A stretch of 64,000 bases of DNA. Origin: Arthrobacter sp. StoSoilB5 (lineage in GTDB: Bacteria; Actinomycetota; Actinomycetes; Actinomycetales; Micrococcaceae). The position numbers and the translations under genes were made by a program. The notes beneath the pieces were generated by a model. It did no database searches, had not been told where the DNA came from, and was given only the letters and a program-made list of their open reading frames with translations. Location of the stretch: positions 3,348,001-3,412,000 of the forward strand of contig NZ_AP024646.1 of the NCBI RefSeq assembly GCF_019977235.1, written 5' to 3'. This document shows, one piece after another, positions 7,870 to 17,704 of this stretch. Every line of letters starts with the position of its first letter. Within the stretch, counting starts at the first letter, position 1.

Positions 7870-10800
7870 TCAGACCCCTGCCTTTGCTACGGTGACCTGC
7901 GGCTCCTCGGCGCTGGACAGGAGGACCTCCAGTTCAAGAGACAGCGTTTCAGTCTTGACCAGCTCAGCATTGGCTTCGAGCGCGTCAACGACGTCCTGCT
8001 GCGCTTCAACGGAAGTGCGGATGCGGTCGCTGACATTCAGCCCCGCATCCTTGCGTGCCTGCTGGATGGCACGGACCATGTCGCGTGCCAGACCCTCGGC
8101 CGCAAGTTCGGGCGTGACTTCGGTGTTCAGGACAACGAAGCCGCCGCCGGGCAAAACAGCGGCTGCGGAAGACCCGCCGTCGGCCGTTTCTGCTACGACG
8201 GTCTCCAGCGTGTATTCCTGCGGCTCAAGCTCAAGTCCTCCAGCCACCACGACGCCGGAATCGTTAACCGACCAGTCGCCGGACTTGGAACCCTTGATGG
8301 CCTGCTGCACGTTCTTACCAAGGCGCGGACCAGCAGCACGGGCGTTGACAACCAGTTTCTGCTCGATGCCGAATTCCTCAGGCGAAGCCGAAGCAGCATC
8401 CAGCAAGCGCACCGAACGCAGGTTCAGTTCATTCGCGACGACGGCGGCGAAGCCTCCCAGCGCGTCTGCCCCGGGTGCCACGACAGTCAGTTCCTGGAGC
8501 GGAAGGCGGACGCGCAGGTTCGCGGCCTTGCGCAGGCTGGAGCCGGTGGAGCAGATCTGCTGTACACGGTCCATGGCCTCCACGAGATCCGGGTTTGCCG
8601 GGAACAGCGAAGCGTCAGGCCAATCGGCCAGGTGCACGGAACGGCCACCCGTCAGACCGCGCCAGATCTCTTCCGTCACGAGCGGCAGCAAGGACGCGGA
8701 CACGCGGCACACAGCTTCCAAGGCGGTGTACAGGGCGTCGAAGGCATCCACGTTCTCGTCGAAGAAGCGCTGGCGACTGCGGCGGACGTACCAGTTGGTG
8801 AGCATGTCCAAGTAGCTGCGCAGTTCGTCGCAGGCACCGGAGATGTCGTACGTATCCAGGCTTTCCGTCACATTGCGGACGAGGTCTCCGGTGTTGGCCA
8901 TGAGGTACTGGTCCAGCGTGTCTGCGTAACCGTCGTAACGGAGCTTCGCATCGTAGCCCGAGCCGCCGTTGGCGGCGTTGGTGTACAGCGTGAAGAAGCT
9001 GTACACGTTCCAGAGCGGCAGGATGACCTGGCGTACGCCGTCGCGGATGCCCTGCTCGGTAACCACCAGGTTGCCGCCCCTGAGGATCGGGCTGGACATG
9101 AGGAACCACCGCATTGCGTCCGAGCCGTCGCGGTCCAGGACTTCGGAAACGTCCGGGTAGTTCCGCAGGCTCTTGGACATCTTCTGTCCATCGGAGCCCA
9201 GGACGATGCCATGGCTGATCACGTTGCGGAAAGCCGGCCGGTCAAACAGCGCCGTGGACAGGATGTGCAGCATGTAGAACCAGCCACGGGTCTGGCCGAT
9301 GTACTCAACAATGAAGTCCGCGGGGTTGTGGGTGTCGAACCACTCCTCATTTTGGAACGGGTAGTGCACCTGTCCGTACGGCATGGAGCCGGAGTCGAAC
9401 CAGACGTCCAGGACGTCCTCCACGCGGCGCATAGTGGACTGCCCCTCTGCCGGCGAACGGGGGTCGTCCGGGTTGGGCCGGGTCAATTCGTCGATGAACG
9501 GACGGTGCAGGTCCACCTGTCCCTCGTTGTTGACCGGCAACCGGCCGAAGTCGGCTTCAAGGTCAGCCAGCGAACCGTAGACGTCGGTGCGCGGATACTC
9601 AGGGTCATCCGACTGCCACACCGGGATGGGCGAACCCCAGTACCGGTTACGGCTGATGGACCAGTCACGTGCGTTGTCCAGCCACTTGCCGAATTGGCCA
9701 TCCTTGACATTGCCGGGGATCCAGTTGATCTCCTGGTTCAGCTCGGACATGCGGTCCTTGAACTTGGTGACCTCCACGTACCAGGAGGACACAGCGCGGT
9801 AGATCAGCGGGTTCCGGCACCGCCAGCAGTGCGGGTAGCTGTGCTCATAGCTGGCTTGGCGGACCAAGCGCCCGTCGGCGCGGAGCACCTGGGTGATCGG
9901 CTTGTTGGCGTCGAAGACCTGTAGTCCTACGATCGAGGCGAGCTCGCCATGGGCGAACAGCGGCAGGAACTTGGCGCCCTCGTCAACGGAGAGAACCACC
10001 GGGATACCGGCATCCTCACAGACCTTCTGGTCATCCTCACCGTAGGCCGGAGCCTGGTGCACGATGCCCGTACCGTCGGTGGTTGTGACATAGTCCGCCA
10101 CAAGGAAGCGCCACGCGTTCTGCGTGCCGTACTTCTCGGCATCGGCAAAGTCGTTCCACAGCGGCTCGTAGTCGAGTCCGGCGAGCTCCGTGCCTGTGTG
10201 AGTGGACGTCACGGCCGCAGTTGCGGCAGCGGCGTCGTCGTACCCCAAATCCTTCGCGTAGGTCCCCACAAGTTCGGCAGCCAGCAGGAAGCTGCCACTG
10301 ACGGGCGCTTCTGCCGAAGCGGCCTTAACGCCGTTCGGACCGGCAGGCAGGACGGCATAAGGGATCTCAGGCCCGACGGCGAGCGCCAGGTTGGTGGGCA
10401 GCGTCCAGGGCGTCGTGGTCCAGGCGAGCGCCTGAACGCCTTCGAGGGCCTTGGAGAGTTCGGACTCCCCCGCCTTGATGGGGAACGTCACCGTGACAGT
10501 CTGGTCCTGGCGGTTCTTGTAGACGTCGTCGTCCATGCGGAGTTCATGGTTGGACAGTGGCGTCTCGTCCTTCCAGCAGTACGGAAGGACGCGGTACCCG
10601 TTGTACGTCAGGCCTTTCTCGTGCAGTTGCTTGAAGGCCCACAGCACCGACTCCATGTACTCGACGTTGAGCGTCTTGTAGTCGTTGTCGAAGTCCACCC
10701 AGCGGGCCTGGCGCGTGACGTAGGCCTTCCATTCATTGGCGTACTTCATCACCGAGGCGCGGCAGGCGTCGTTGAATTTGTCGATGCCCATGGCTTCGAT

Positions 10801-11169
10801 CTGGGTCTTGTCCGTCATGCCCAGTTGCTTCATGGCTTCGAGCTCTGCCGGAAGGCCGTGGGTATCCCAGCCGAAGCGGCGCTCCACGCGCTTGCCGCGC
10901 TGGGTCTGGTAGCGCCCTACGAGGTCCTTGGCGTAGCCCGTGAGGAGGTGCCCGTAGTGAGGGAGGCCGTTGGCGAAGGGAGGGCCGTCGTAGAAGACGA
11001 ACTCGTTGCTGCCGTCTTTGCCTGCTTCGCGCTGGTCGATGCTTGCCTGGAAGGTGCCGTCTTCATCCCAGTACTTGAGGATGCGCTCTTCGATTTCCGG
11101 GAACTTCACGGAAGCGGACACGCCTTGCGTGCCGGAAGGAGACGCTGAGGCCTTGGGGTAGTGGGTCAT
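7870..11169 (-). CDS. ileS: Isoleucyl-tRNA synthetase, eukaryotic-like (type 2)
   Basis: The enzyme charges tRNA-Ile with isoleucine. The 1099-residue class I synthetase has its HIGH-type motif as [12 protein letters not shown] near residue 70, [10 protein letters not shown] about 30 residues later, and the KMSKS motif as [14 protein letters not shown] near 667. A long editing (CP1) domain and a C-terminal anticodon-binding region follow the usual order. The HYGH form and the NYPD extension after KMSKS are typical of the IleS2 clade, which includes mupirocin-insensitive enzymes; the drug phenotype is not shown here. The ATG at 11169 follows AGGAT, which lies inside a T-box sequestering hairpin. 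folC and DUF4233 follow on the same strand. Confidence 0.98.
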   Translation of the reverse strand: MTHYPKASASPSGTQGVSASVKFPEIEERILKYWDEDGTFQASIDQREAGKDGSNEFVFYDGPPFANGLPHYGHLLTGYAKDLVGRYQTQRGKRVERRFGWDTHGLPAELEAMKQLGMTDKTQIEAMGIDKFNDACRASVMKYANEWKAYVTRQARWVDFDNDYKTLNVEYMESVLWAFKQLHEKGLTYNGYRVLPYCWKDETPLSNHELRMDDDVYKNRQDQTVTVTFPIKAGESELSKALEGVQALAWTTTPWTLPTNLALAVGPEIPYAVLPAGPNGVKAASAEAPVSGSFLLAAELVGTYAKDLGYDDAAAATAAVTSTHTGTELAGLDYEPLWNDFADAEKYGTQNAWRFLVADYVTTTDGTGIVHQAPAYGEDDQKVCEDAGIPVVLSVDEGAKFLPLFAHGELASIVGLQVFDANKPITQVLRADGRLVRQASYEHSYPHCWRCRNPLIYRAVSSWYVEVTKFKDRMSELNQEINWIPGNVKDGQFGKWLDNARDWSISRNRYWGSPIPVWQSDDPEYPRTDVYGSLADLEADFGRLPVNNEGQVDLHRPFIDELTRPNPDDPRSPAEGQSTMRRVEDVLDVWFDSGSMPYGQVHYPFQNEEWFDTHNPADFIVEYIGQTRGWFYMLHILSTALFDRPAFRNVISHGIVLGSDGQKMSKSLRNYPDVSEVLDRDGSDAMRWFLMSSPILRGGNLVVTEQGIRDGVRQVILPLWNVYSFFTLYTNAANGGSGYDAKLRYDGYADTLDQYLMANTGDLVRNVTESLDTYDISGACDELRSYLDMLTNWYVRRSRQRFFDENVDAFDALYTALEAVCRVSASLLPLVTEEIWRGLTGGRSVHLADWPDASLFPANPDLVEAMDRVQQICSTGSSLRKAANLRVRLPLQELTVVAPGADALGGFAAVVANELNLRSVRLLDAASASPEEFGIEQKLVVNARAAGPRLGKNVQQAIKGSKSGDWSVNDSGVVVAGGLELEPQEYTLETVVAETADGGSSAAAVLPGGGFVVLNTEVTPELAAEGLARDMVRAIQQARKDAGLNVSDRIRTSVEAQQDVVDALEANAELVKTETLSLELEVLLSSAEEPQVTVAKAGV

Positions 11170-11174
11170 CTCAT

Positions 11175-11440
11175 ATCCTGTGATAGCTGGTTGACTGTCA
11201 GGATGCGAGGACGGCTACGGGATTGAATTGCATCAACACCGGTACCGCGGTACCACCTCACTTACCGAAACCTTGGCGTCCCTGGGTGTGGGACAACTGC
11301 CGGCGCCGGCCTCTCATTACTGCTGTGACGGGCTTACCCGTCCGGTTCTACTGGGTACTGTCCGCTGGTGAAGGCGTGCAGCGCTGTTCTTCCGGAAGCT
11401 CACCGGTGATTGCCGGGTCAAAGCTGGTCCCTCAAGTCTA
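11175..11440 (-). promoter_or_regulatory. T-box leader of ileS (translational type, Ile specifier)
   Basis: Read on the minus strand, the leader has a very short stem I: CCGG arms enclose a six-base loop CAATCA at 11412-11407, with the isoleucine specifier ATC at 11410-11408. The conserved T-box sequence GAGGTGGTACCGCGG lies at 11259-11245, ready to pair with the uncharged tRNA 3' end. Downstream, CATCCTG (11205-11199) can pair with CAGGAT (11180-11175), which contains the ribosome binding site of ileS. This arrangement matches the actinobacterial translational T-box: uncharged tRNA-Ile would free the ribosome site. A GC-rich palindrome and a GACGGG/CCCGTC stem occupy the middle. The rest of the 355-bp gap carries the two divergent promoters, which I cannot place. 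Confidence 0.88.
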
Positions 11441-11524
11441 GCGGCACCAGAGCCCACCTCTCCACTTGGAGGTTCATCCCTTGGGCGGAGGAGTACGGGC
11501 AGCTCGCTGAATAGACTCAAGGTC

Positions 11525-12568
11525 ATGACGTATCCCGTTCCAGCCGCGCCCGCTGTCCGCCTGCGCAGGCGTTTTGGCTCGCCTGCATGGTCTGTGGTGG
11601 CACTACTGGTGGCTGTGCCCGTGGCGGGGTTGTCGTTGTTCCGCGCGATCCCCGCGGACTGGCCCCTGCAGGTGGTTCAGTTGTTGTCCTTCACGCCGTG
11701 GCTCGTCTTGCCCGCGGCACTCGCTGCGGTGCTCGCCCTGTTCGGGCGGCGGCCATGGGTGATTACTACGACGGCGGTCCTCTTGGCGGCGCAGCTGTTC
11801 TGGCTGTTTCCGCTCGACTGGCTGTTTCCGGGGGACTCCGCCCGCCCGATGATGACACCTGCGGACTCTGTCGCTTTGAAGGCCATGAGCTTCAACTCCG
11901 AGTACGGGCAGGCTGATGCCGAAACGATCGTCCGATTGGTCCGGGAGAACGGCGTCGAGTTATTGGCCGTCCAGGAACACACGCAAGGCTTGGAGGACCG
12001 GCTACAGGCCGCAGGCCTGGCAGACATCCTCCCGAACCGCCTGAGCGACCCCACCGATGACGCGTCGGGAAGTGCCATCTATTCCCTCTATCCACTGGAG
12101 GCGGCAGGGAGGTTGCCCAATACGCCGTTCCAGATCCCTGTCACACGCGTCGCCATCGGCAAGCCGGGTGACAGCGCTGTCCTTACGGTCACCAACGTTC
12201 ATACGCTGCCTCCAGTGGACGCACGGATCGCCCAGTGGCGAAGTGACCTCGCTGCCGTTGCCCGCCAGGCTGCCCGTCCTGGCCATCAGCTCTTGCTCGG
12301 CGACTTCAACGCAACCTACGACCACCACGAGTTCCGGGAACTGCTGGATGCGGGAGGGGACGGAACCAAACTGGTTGATGTTGGCGTGTCTTCCGGGGGA
12401 CGGTTTTCGCCGACATGGCCGATGGAAGGGCCTGTGCTCCCCGGCATCGTCATTGACCACATGGTGACCAGCCAGGATGTTGCGAACACCGGCTACGCCG
12501 TACACCGCGTTCCCGGCAGCGACCACGCAGCCATCCTGGCGACGCTGACGGTTCCGGCAGCGGGCTAG
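11525..12568 (+). CDS. Membrane-anchored endonuclease/exonuclease/phosphatase family protein
   Basis: The 347-residue product has three N-terminal membrane segments (about 23-42, 50-68 and 77-97) followed by an extracytoplasmic EEP-fold domain from about residue 118. Diagnostic EEP residues are visible: SFNSEYG, the Glu of VQEHTQ, the GDFNAT metal motif near 255, VIDHM, and the catalytic SDHAAIL near the C-terminus. The family cleaves phosphodiester or phosphomonoester bonds in nucleic acids, lipids or inositides; the substrate is unknown. It is divergent from the ileS leader and convergent with the following SDR gene. Confidence 0.85.
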   Translation: MTYPVPAAPAVRLRRRFGSPAWSVVALLVAVPVAGLSLFRAIPADWPLQVVQLLSFTPWLVLPAALAAVLALFGRRPWVITTTAVLLAAQLFWLFPLDWLFPGDSARPMMTPADSVALKAMSFNSEYGQADAETIVRLVRENGVELLAVQEHTQGLEDRLQAAGLADILPNRLSDPTDDASGSAIYSLYPLEAAGRLPNTPFQIPVTRVAIGKPGDSAVLTVTNVHTLPPVDARIAQWRSDLAAVARQAARPGHQLLLGDFNATYDHHEFRELLDAGGDGTKLVDVGVSSGGRFSPTWPMEGPVLPGIVIDHMVTSQDVANTGYAVHRVPGSDHAAILATLTVPAAG

Positions 12569-12579
12569 CGCACCGCCAA

Positions 12580-13341
12580 TCAGGCCTGCTTCCGGATCAG
12601 CTTGTGGTTCGCTGCCTGGGCCACGGGGCGGATGGTGATGTGGTCCAGGTTGATGTGATGCGGCAGGGAAACGGCGTACTTCACGACGTCGGCAACGTCA
12701 TCCGCGGTGAGCGGCTTCTCAACTCCCGCGTAGACCTTGGCAGCTGCGTCCTTGTCGCCCAGGCGGTTCAGGGCGAATTCTTCGGTCTGGACGAGTCCCG
12801 GAGCAACCTCGATGACTCGGATGTTGTTTCCCACTTCTTCCAGCCGGAGGGCACCCGTCATGGCGTGCTGTGCGAACTTGGCAGCGTTGTAGCCTCCCCC
12901 ACCCTCGTAGGCGGCAAGCCCCGCAGTGGAGGTCAGGTTAAGGACGGTGCCCTCGCCGTTGGCACGCAGCATGGGGAGGAAAGCGCGCGTTATCTTCATT
13001 GTTCCCAGCACATTGACCCGGTACATCCAGTCCCAGTCCTCGGCGTCGGCCTCGGCGATGGTGTCCGCGCCGCGGGCTCCACCAGCAATGTTGATGAGGG
13101 TGTCGGCTCCCCCTGCTTTGGTGACGGCTTGCAACAAAGCCGCAATGTCGTCATCACTGGTGATGTCTGCGGGGAACGGAATAGCACCAGTCTCCGCGCC
13201 CAGCGCACCGAGCCGGTCTTCCCTGCGAGCTACAGCGAAGACCTTCCATCCGGTGGCGGCCAATGCCCTGACCGTCGCCTCGCCGATGCCGGTGCTGGCA
13301 CCCGTTACCACTGCCGTCTTGTTCTGTGCTGCCAAAGTCAT
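12580..13341 (-). CDS. Short-chain dehydrogenase/reductase (SDR)
   Basis: This is a classical NAD(P)-dependent SDR of 253 residues. It has the cofactor motif TGASTGIGEAT near residue 14, NIAGG near 88, and the catalytic YNAAKFAQ pair near 150. The dinucleotide-binding strand ends in the basic AVARRE, which suggests NADP preference. The substrate cannot be named. It resembles the YdfG/serine-type 3-hydroxyacid dehydrogenase group, but that is only a family impression. It precedes the DUF488 gene product by ten bases on the same strand, so the two may be cotranscribed. Confidence 0.88.
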   Translation of the reverse strand: MTLAAQNKTAVVTGASTGIGEATVRALAATGWKVFAVARREDRLGALGAETGAIPFPADITSDDDIAALLQAVTKAGGADTLINIAGGARGADTIAEADAEDWDWMYRVNVLGTMKITRAFLPMLRANGEGTVLNLTSTAGLAAYEGGGGYNAAKFAQHAMTGALRLEEVGNNIRVIEVAPGLVQTEEFALNRLGDKDAAAKVYAGVEKPLTADDVADVVKYAVSLPHHINLDHITIRPVAQAANHKLIRKQA

Positions 13342-13350
13342 GACTCCACA

Positions 13351-13734
13351 CTATCGGGGGTCTTGGGCACCCGCTTGGCCGAGCAGGAATTCGCGTAACA
13401 CCACGGCATGATTTACCTCTGGATCCCTTGCGGCATAGAGCAAGGTGACCCGTGGATTCGACCTCGCCAACTCCAGCAAAGTCTGAACTGCAGGATTGTT
13501 GTCCAGTTCAGCCTCGTACTGCCTCCGGAAATCGGTGAACCGCTCCTGCATGTGTGCGAACTCGGTCCTTAAAGGCGACGATGGCGCGACTTCCTTGAGC
13601 CACAGATCCAGGTGGGCCTTTTCCTTGGACACCCCGCGCGGCCATAGCCGGTCCACCAACACCCGGGCACCGTCGTCGTCCGCGGGGTCGTCGTAGATGC
13701 GTTTGAGGACGAAAACGTCCCTGAGGCCAGCCAT
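13351..13734 (-). CDS. DUF488 family protein
   Basis: The 127-residue protein matches the DUF488 (YeaO-like) family through RIYDDPADDDGARVLVDRLW near the N-terminus, WPRGVSKEKA and the late motif VTLLYAARDPEVNHAVVL. Members are small soluble proteins of unknown biochemical role. The gene reads leftward from a 50-bp divergent gap shared with valS and lies immediately upstream of the SDR gene. Confidence 0.9.
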   Translation of the reverse strand: MAGLRDVFVLKRIYDDPADDDGARVLVDRLWPRGVSKEKAHLDLWLKEVAPSSPLRTEFAHMQERFTDFRRQYEAELDNNPAVQTLLELARSNPRVTLLYAARDPEVNHAVVLREFLLGQAGAQDPR

Positions 13735-13784
13735 GACGGCATGCTACGGCAAGGCGGCGCGCCGGACCATGGAACAATTGACCC

Positions 13785-16406
13785 ATGGCTGAATCAACGC
13801 AGGGTACAGACACGCCCGCCACCGCCCCCATCAACGTTCCCGACAAGCCGGCCCTTGAAGGCCTTGAGGCTGCCCTGACGCAGCGCTGGCTGGACGAAGG
13901 AACTTACAAGTTCAACCCGGACACCACCCGGGAGCAGGTCTACTCGATCGACACTCCCCCGCCGACGGCATCGGGTTCCCTCCACGTGGGCCACATGTTC
14001 TCCTTCACGCAGACGGACGTCCAGGCCCGCTACATGCGCATGACGGGCAAGAACGTCTTCTACCCCATGGGTTGGGACGACAACGGCCTGCCCACAGAGC
14101 GCCGCGTCCAGAACTACTACGGTGTCCGCTGCGATCCTGCCATCCCGTACAACGCTGACTACCGCCCGCCTGCACAGCCGGCCAAGAACCAGCGCGACTT
14201 CGACGTCGTTTCGCGCCAGAACTTCATCGAACTCTGCGAGGAACTCGCTGTTGAGGACGAGAAGGTCTTCGAGAACCTGTTCCAGACCCTCGGCCTGTCC
14301 GTGGACTGGGACCTGACGTACCGCACGATCGACGACACCTCCCGCGCGGTTTCCCAGCGCGCCTTCCTCGCCAACCTTGCTGCGGGCGACGCCTACATGG
14401 CCGAGGCCCCCACGTTGTGGGACGTCACGTTCCGTACCGCTGTAGCCCAGGCCGAGCTTGAGGACCGCGAAGTTGCGGGCGCCTACTACCGCTACCCGTT
14501 CTTCACCGAGGACGGCGAGAAGATCTTCATCGAGACAACCCGTCCGGAGCTGCTCGCCGCCTGCGCTGCGCTGGTGGCCAACCCCGACGACGAGCGCTAC
14601 CAGCCGCTGTTCGGCAAGACCGTGAAGTCGCCGCTCTTCGAAGTTGAGCTTGAAGTAAAGGCCCACCCGCTCGCCAAGGCGGACAAGGGTTCCGGCATCG
14701 CGATGGTCTGTACTTTCGGCGACCTGACCGACGTCACCTGGTGGCGCGAGCTGCAGCTGCCCACACGCGCCATCATGGGCCGCGATGGCCGCATCATCGC
14801 CGAGACCCCGGAATGGATCACTACCGACGCCGGCAAGGAAGCCTACGCCGCGATCGCCGGCAAGACGGCCTTCTCCGCCAAGGAAGCAGTTGTAGAGCTC
14901 CTCGCTGCGGCAGGCCTGCTTGACGGCGAACCGAAGAAGATCACTCACCCCGTCAACTTCTTCGAAAAGGGCGACAAGCCCCTCGAGGTGGTTACCTCAC
15001 GCCAGTGGTACATCCGCAACGGCGGCCGCGACGAACAACGCCGCGAACGCCTCATTGGCCGTGGCCAGGAAATCAACTTCCACCCGTCCTTTATGCGCTC
15101 CCGCTATGAGAACTGGATCGCTGGCCTGAACGGTGACTGGCTTGTGTCGCGCCAGCGCTTCTTCGGCGTGCCGATTCCCGTGTGGTATCCGCTGGACGCG
15201 CAGGGCAACCCCGACTACGACCACCCCATCCTGCCCTCGGATGACATGCTCCCGGTAGATCCCGCCGCGGATGCAGCCCCTGGCTTCGAGGAATCGCAGC
15301 GTGATCAGGCCAACGGCTTCACAGGTGACGCAGACGTCCTGGACACTTGGGCCACGTCCTCCCTTACCCCGCAGATCGTGGGTGGCTGGAGCCGTGACGA
15401 GGAACTGTTCTCCAAGGTGTACCCCTTCGACCTCCGCCCCCAGGGTCACGACATCATCCGCACGTGGTTGTTCTCCTCCGCTGTCCGCGCCGACGCCCTC
15501 CAGAAGAGTGCGCCGTGGAAGCACGCAGCCATCTCAGGGTGGATCCTTGACCCCGACCGCAAGAAGATGTCCAAGTCCAAGGGCAACGTGGTTGTTCCCA
15601 CCGATGTCCTGAACGAGTACGGCTCGGACGCTGTGCGGTACTGGGCGGCTTCGGCCAAGCTCGGCGCCGATACCGCGTACGAAATCGCACAGATGAAGAT
15701 CGGCCGTCGACTGGCCATCAAGCTCCTGAACGCATCCAAGTTCGTGTTGAACCTTGGCGCCACCGAGAACTCGGTTGTCTCCTCGGACCTTTCGGTACTC
15801 ACGAACCCGCTGGACCGTGCGCTGCTCGCGCAACTGTCCGACGTCGTGTCCCAGTCCACCAAGGCATTCGAAAACTACGACTACGCCCGTGCCCTGCAGA
15901 TCACTGAGTCGTTCTTCTGGCAGTTCACTGACGACTACGTCGAGCTCATCAAGGACCGCGCCTACGGTGCGGCCGGGGACTCGGAGCAAGCATCTGTGCT
16001 GGCTGCGCTGGCCACCACACTGGACTCATTGCTGCGGCTTTTCGCACCGTTCCTGCCCTTCGCCACCGAAGAGGTATGGAGCTGGTGGCGCACAGGCTCG
16101 GTGCACCGCGCCCAATGGCCGGCCGCCCTGGAAATCGCCGACGGCGACACCACTATGCTGGGCACTGTTGGCGTGGCCCTCAGTGGCATCCGCAAGGCCA
16201 AGTCAGAAGCCAAAGTGAAGCAGCGGACCGCCGTACTCTCGGCATCCATCACAGCCAACGAAATGCTTGTGGCACAGCTCAAGGCCGGACTCGGGGACCT
16301 CAAGGCCGCCGCGAACGCCCAGGAGATTGCGCTTCAGTCCGGCGAAGGTGAGCTCACAGTGAGCGACGTTGTCCTGGCACCTGCCGAGGAAACGCCCGCG
16401 TCCTAG
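13785..16406 (+). CDS. valS: Valyl-tRNA synthetase (archaeal-like short form)
   Basis: The enzyme charges tRNA-Val. This 873-residue class I synthetase has the HIGH-type motif SLHVGHMFSF near residue 68, GWDDNGLPTERRVQ about 30 residues later, and KKMSKSKGNVV near 590. It is shorter than the roughly 950-residue proteobacterial enzymes and lacks an obvious C-terminal coiled-coil extension. The GWDDNGLPTE form fits the archaeal-like ValS found in many Micrococcales. The ATG at 13785 lies 50 bp from the divergent DUF488 gene. A 9-bp hairpin terminator follows the stop. Confidence 0.97.
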   Translation: MAESTQGTDTPATAPINVPDKPALEGLEAALTQRWLDEGTYKFNPDTTREQVYSIDTPPPTASGSLHVGHMFSFTQTDVQARYMRMTGKNVFYPMGWDDNGLPTERRVQNYYGVRCDPAIPYNADYRPPAQPAKNQRDFDVVSRQNFIELCEELAVEDEKVFENLFQTLGLSVDWDLTYRTIDDTSRAVSQRAFLANLAAGDAYMAEAPTLWDVTFRTAVAQAELEDREVAGAYYRYPFFTEDGEKIFIETTRPELLAACAALVANPDDERYQPLFGKTVKSPLFEVELEVKAHPLAKADKGSGIAMVCTFGDLTDVTWWRELQLPTRAIMGRDGRIIAETPEWITTDAGKEAYAAIAGKTAFSAKEAVVELLAAAGLLDGEPKKITHPVNFFEKGDKPLEVVTSRQWYIRNGGRDEQRRERLIGRGQEINFHPSFMRSRYENWIAGLNGDWLVSRQRFFGVPIPVWYPLDAQGNPDYDHPILPSDDMLPVDPAADAAPGFEESQRDQANGFTGDADVLDTWATSSLTPQIVGGWSRDEELFSKVYPFDLRPQGHDIIRTWLFSSAVRADALQKSAPWKHAAISGWILDPDRKKMSKSKGNVVVPTDVLNEYGSDAVRYWAASAKLGADTAYEIAQMKIGRRLAIKLLNASKFVLNLGATENSVVSSDLSVLTNPLDRALLAQLSDVVSQSTKAFENYDYARALQITESFFWQFTDDYVELIKDRAYGAAGDSEQASVLAALATTLDSLLRLFAPFLPFATEEVWSWWRTGSVHRAQWPAALEIADGDTTMLGTVGVALSGIRKAKSEAKVKQRTAVLSASITANEMLVAQLKAGLGDLKAAANAQEIALQSGEGELTVSDVVLAPAEETPAS

Positions 16407-16424
16407 CAGCTTTCGGGCAAAGGG

Positions 16425-16467
16425 GAAGCCCCATCAGCGTTTTGCCGTTGGTGGGGCTTCGACTTTT
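16425..16467 (+). terminator. valS terminator
   Basis: GAAGCCCCA at 16425-16433 pairs with TGGGGCTTC at 16452-16460, and a GACTTTT tract follows. It lies 19 bases after the valS stop, so it is a good intrinsic terminator candidate. Confidence 0.75.
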
Positions 16468-16773
16468 CGGCTGTCTGGTGACGGCTTGACAGTCTGGCGG
16501 AATCCTCGGAATTTCAGGTCTTACTACCTCGTCACTGGTAGCTTGCTTCCAACTTTGCCAAAGGCTGCGTCGGTTGCATATCACTGAATCTTTGGTTTCC
16601 GTGTCCCGCTTCTTTCGAAGTGGGTAAGAACCATTGTGGTCCCGCCAGGGACCATGCACAAGACCTCCGGCAGAACTACAATCCTGTAGTTCTGCCGGAC
16701 CTTTTCCCAGCGCCTTTTTCGGTGTTGCTGGAGCTTTCCTGCAGGCGGGCCAAAGCTATGGCAGAGTATGGTC
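16468..16773. other. valS-fpg intergenic region with an orphan hairpin
   Basis: No protein gene is visible in this stretch. A TTGACA hexamer occurs at 16486-16491. GGTCCC/GGGACC can form a small stem at 16638-16653. A perfect 15-bp stem with a 4-base loop follows: TCCGGCAGAACTACA at 16666-16680 and its complement at 16685-16699, then CCTTTT. The second hairpin looks like an intrinsic terminator, but valS already has one upstream, so it may end a small RNA or be an inserted palindromic repeat. Confidence 0.45.
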
Positions 16774-17649
16774 ATGCCGGAACTCCCCGAAGTGCACGGC
16801 CTGTGCACGTACCTGGACACCCAACTCCATGGAGCCGTGCTGACCAGTGTCCGCATAAACTCCATCGCGGCCCTGAAGACAGCTGATCCGCCCTACAGTT
16901 CACTGGAAGGCCGCACCATCCAGGGCACGCAGCGATTCGGCAAATTCATCTGCCTCAATGCCGACGGCCTGTTTTTCGTCTTCCACCTGGCGAAGGCCGG
17001 CTGGGTCCGCTACACGGAGCATCCCTCGTCCGCCGGGCTGCGCATGGGCAAGAGCAACATCGCTGCCAGGCTACTGCTGCACCGGGCCGCCGACGATGCC
17101 CATATCGGCCTGGACCTGACAGAAGCCGGCACGAAGAAAAGCCTGGCCATTTACGTGGTGAGGGATCCCATGGACGTTCCCGGAATCGCAACACTGGGCC
17201 CTGAACCGCTCAGCCCCGACTTCGACGAGGACGCCTTCGGGGCAATCCTTAACTCAAGCTCACAGCAAATCAAGGGACTGCTCCGGAGCCAAAGTGTCAT
17301 CGCAGGGATCGGCAACGCCTACAGCGATGAGATTCTGCACGCTGCCAGGATTTCTCCCTTCGCCATCGCAAAGACGCTCGACGACGAAACGGTGCGCCGG
17401 CTCTACAATTCCATGCAGGAAGTCCTGGTGGGTGCCGTGAACGCGGCAGCTGGAAAGCCTTCCAGTGAGCTGAAGGACACCAAGCGAAGCAACTTCAGGG
17501 TGCATGCCAGGACCGGGCTGCCATGCCCTGTCTGTGGCGACACTGTTCGTGAGGTGTCCTTCGCAGACACCTCACTGCAGTACTGTGCCACCTGCCAAAC
17601 CAACGGAAAGATCCTCGCGGACCGGCGCACGTCACGGTTCCTGAAGTAG
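16774..17649 (+). CDS. Fpg/Nei family DNA glycosylase
   Basis: The enzyme is a base-excision-repair glycosylase/AP lyase that uses its N-terminal proline after Met removal. The product, 291 residues, begins MPELPEV, so the ATG at 16774 is chosen over an ATG two codons upstream. The H2TH region is visible as GIGNAYSDEILHAARISP near 193. A C-terminal zinc finger has the cysteine pairs CPVC and CATC with the DNA-binding tail near ADRRTSRF. Whether it prefers oxidised purines (Fpg-like) or pyrimidines cannot be told. A second family member lies at 23296. Confidence 0.93.
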   Translation: MPELPEVHGLCTYLDTQLHGAVLTSVRINSIAALKTADPPYSSLEGRTIQGTQRFGKFICLNADGLFFVFHLAKAGWVRYTEHPSSAGLRMGKSNIAARLLLHRAADDAHIGLDLTEAGTKKSLAIYVVRDPMDVPGIATLGPEPLSPDFDEDAFGAILNSSSQQIKGLLRSQSVIAGIGNAYSDEILHAARISPFAIAKTLDDETVRRLYNSMQEVLVGAVNAAAGKPSSELKDTKRSNFRVHARTGLPCPVCGDTVREVSFADTSLQYCATCQTNGKILADRRTSRFLK

Positions 17650-17704
17650 CGCGGTGGCGGTCCTGGCTACTTGAACCCAGGGTTTCCCTGGTTGAATTCA
17701 GGGT

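Noticed and set aside
8632..11148. Two long plus-strand frames opposite ileS
   Set aside because: They are antisense to conserved synthetase motifs and are shadows.
13794..14948. 384-codon minus-strand frame opposite valS
   Set aside because: It is antisense to the HIGH-motif region of ValS, with no domain of its own.
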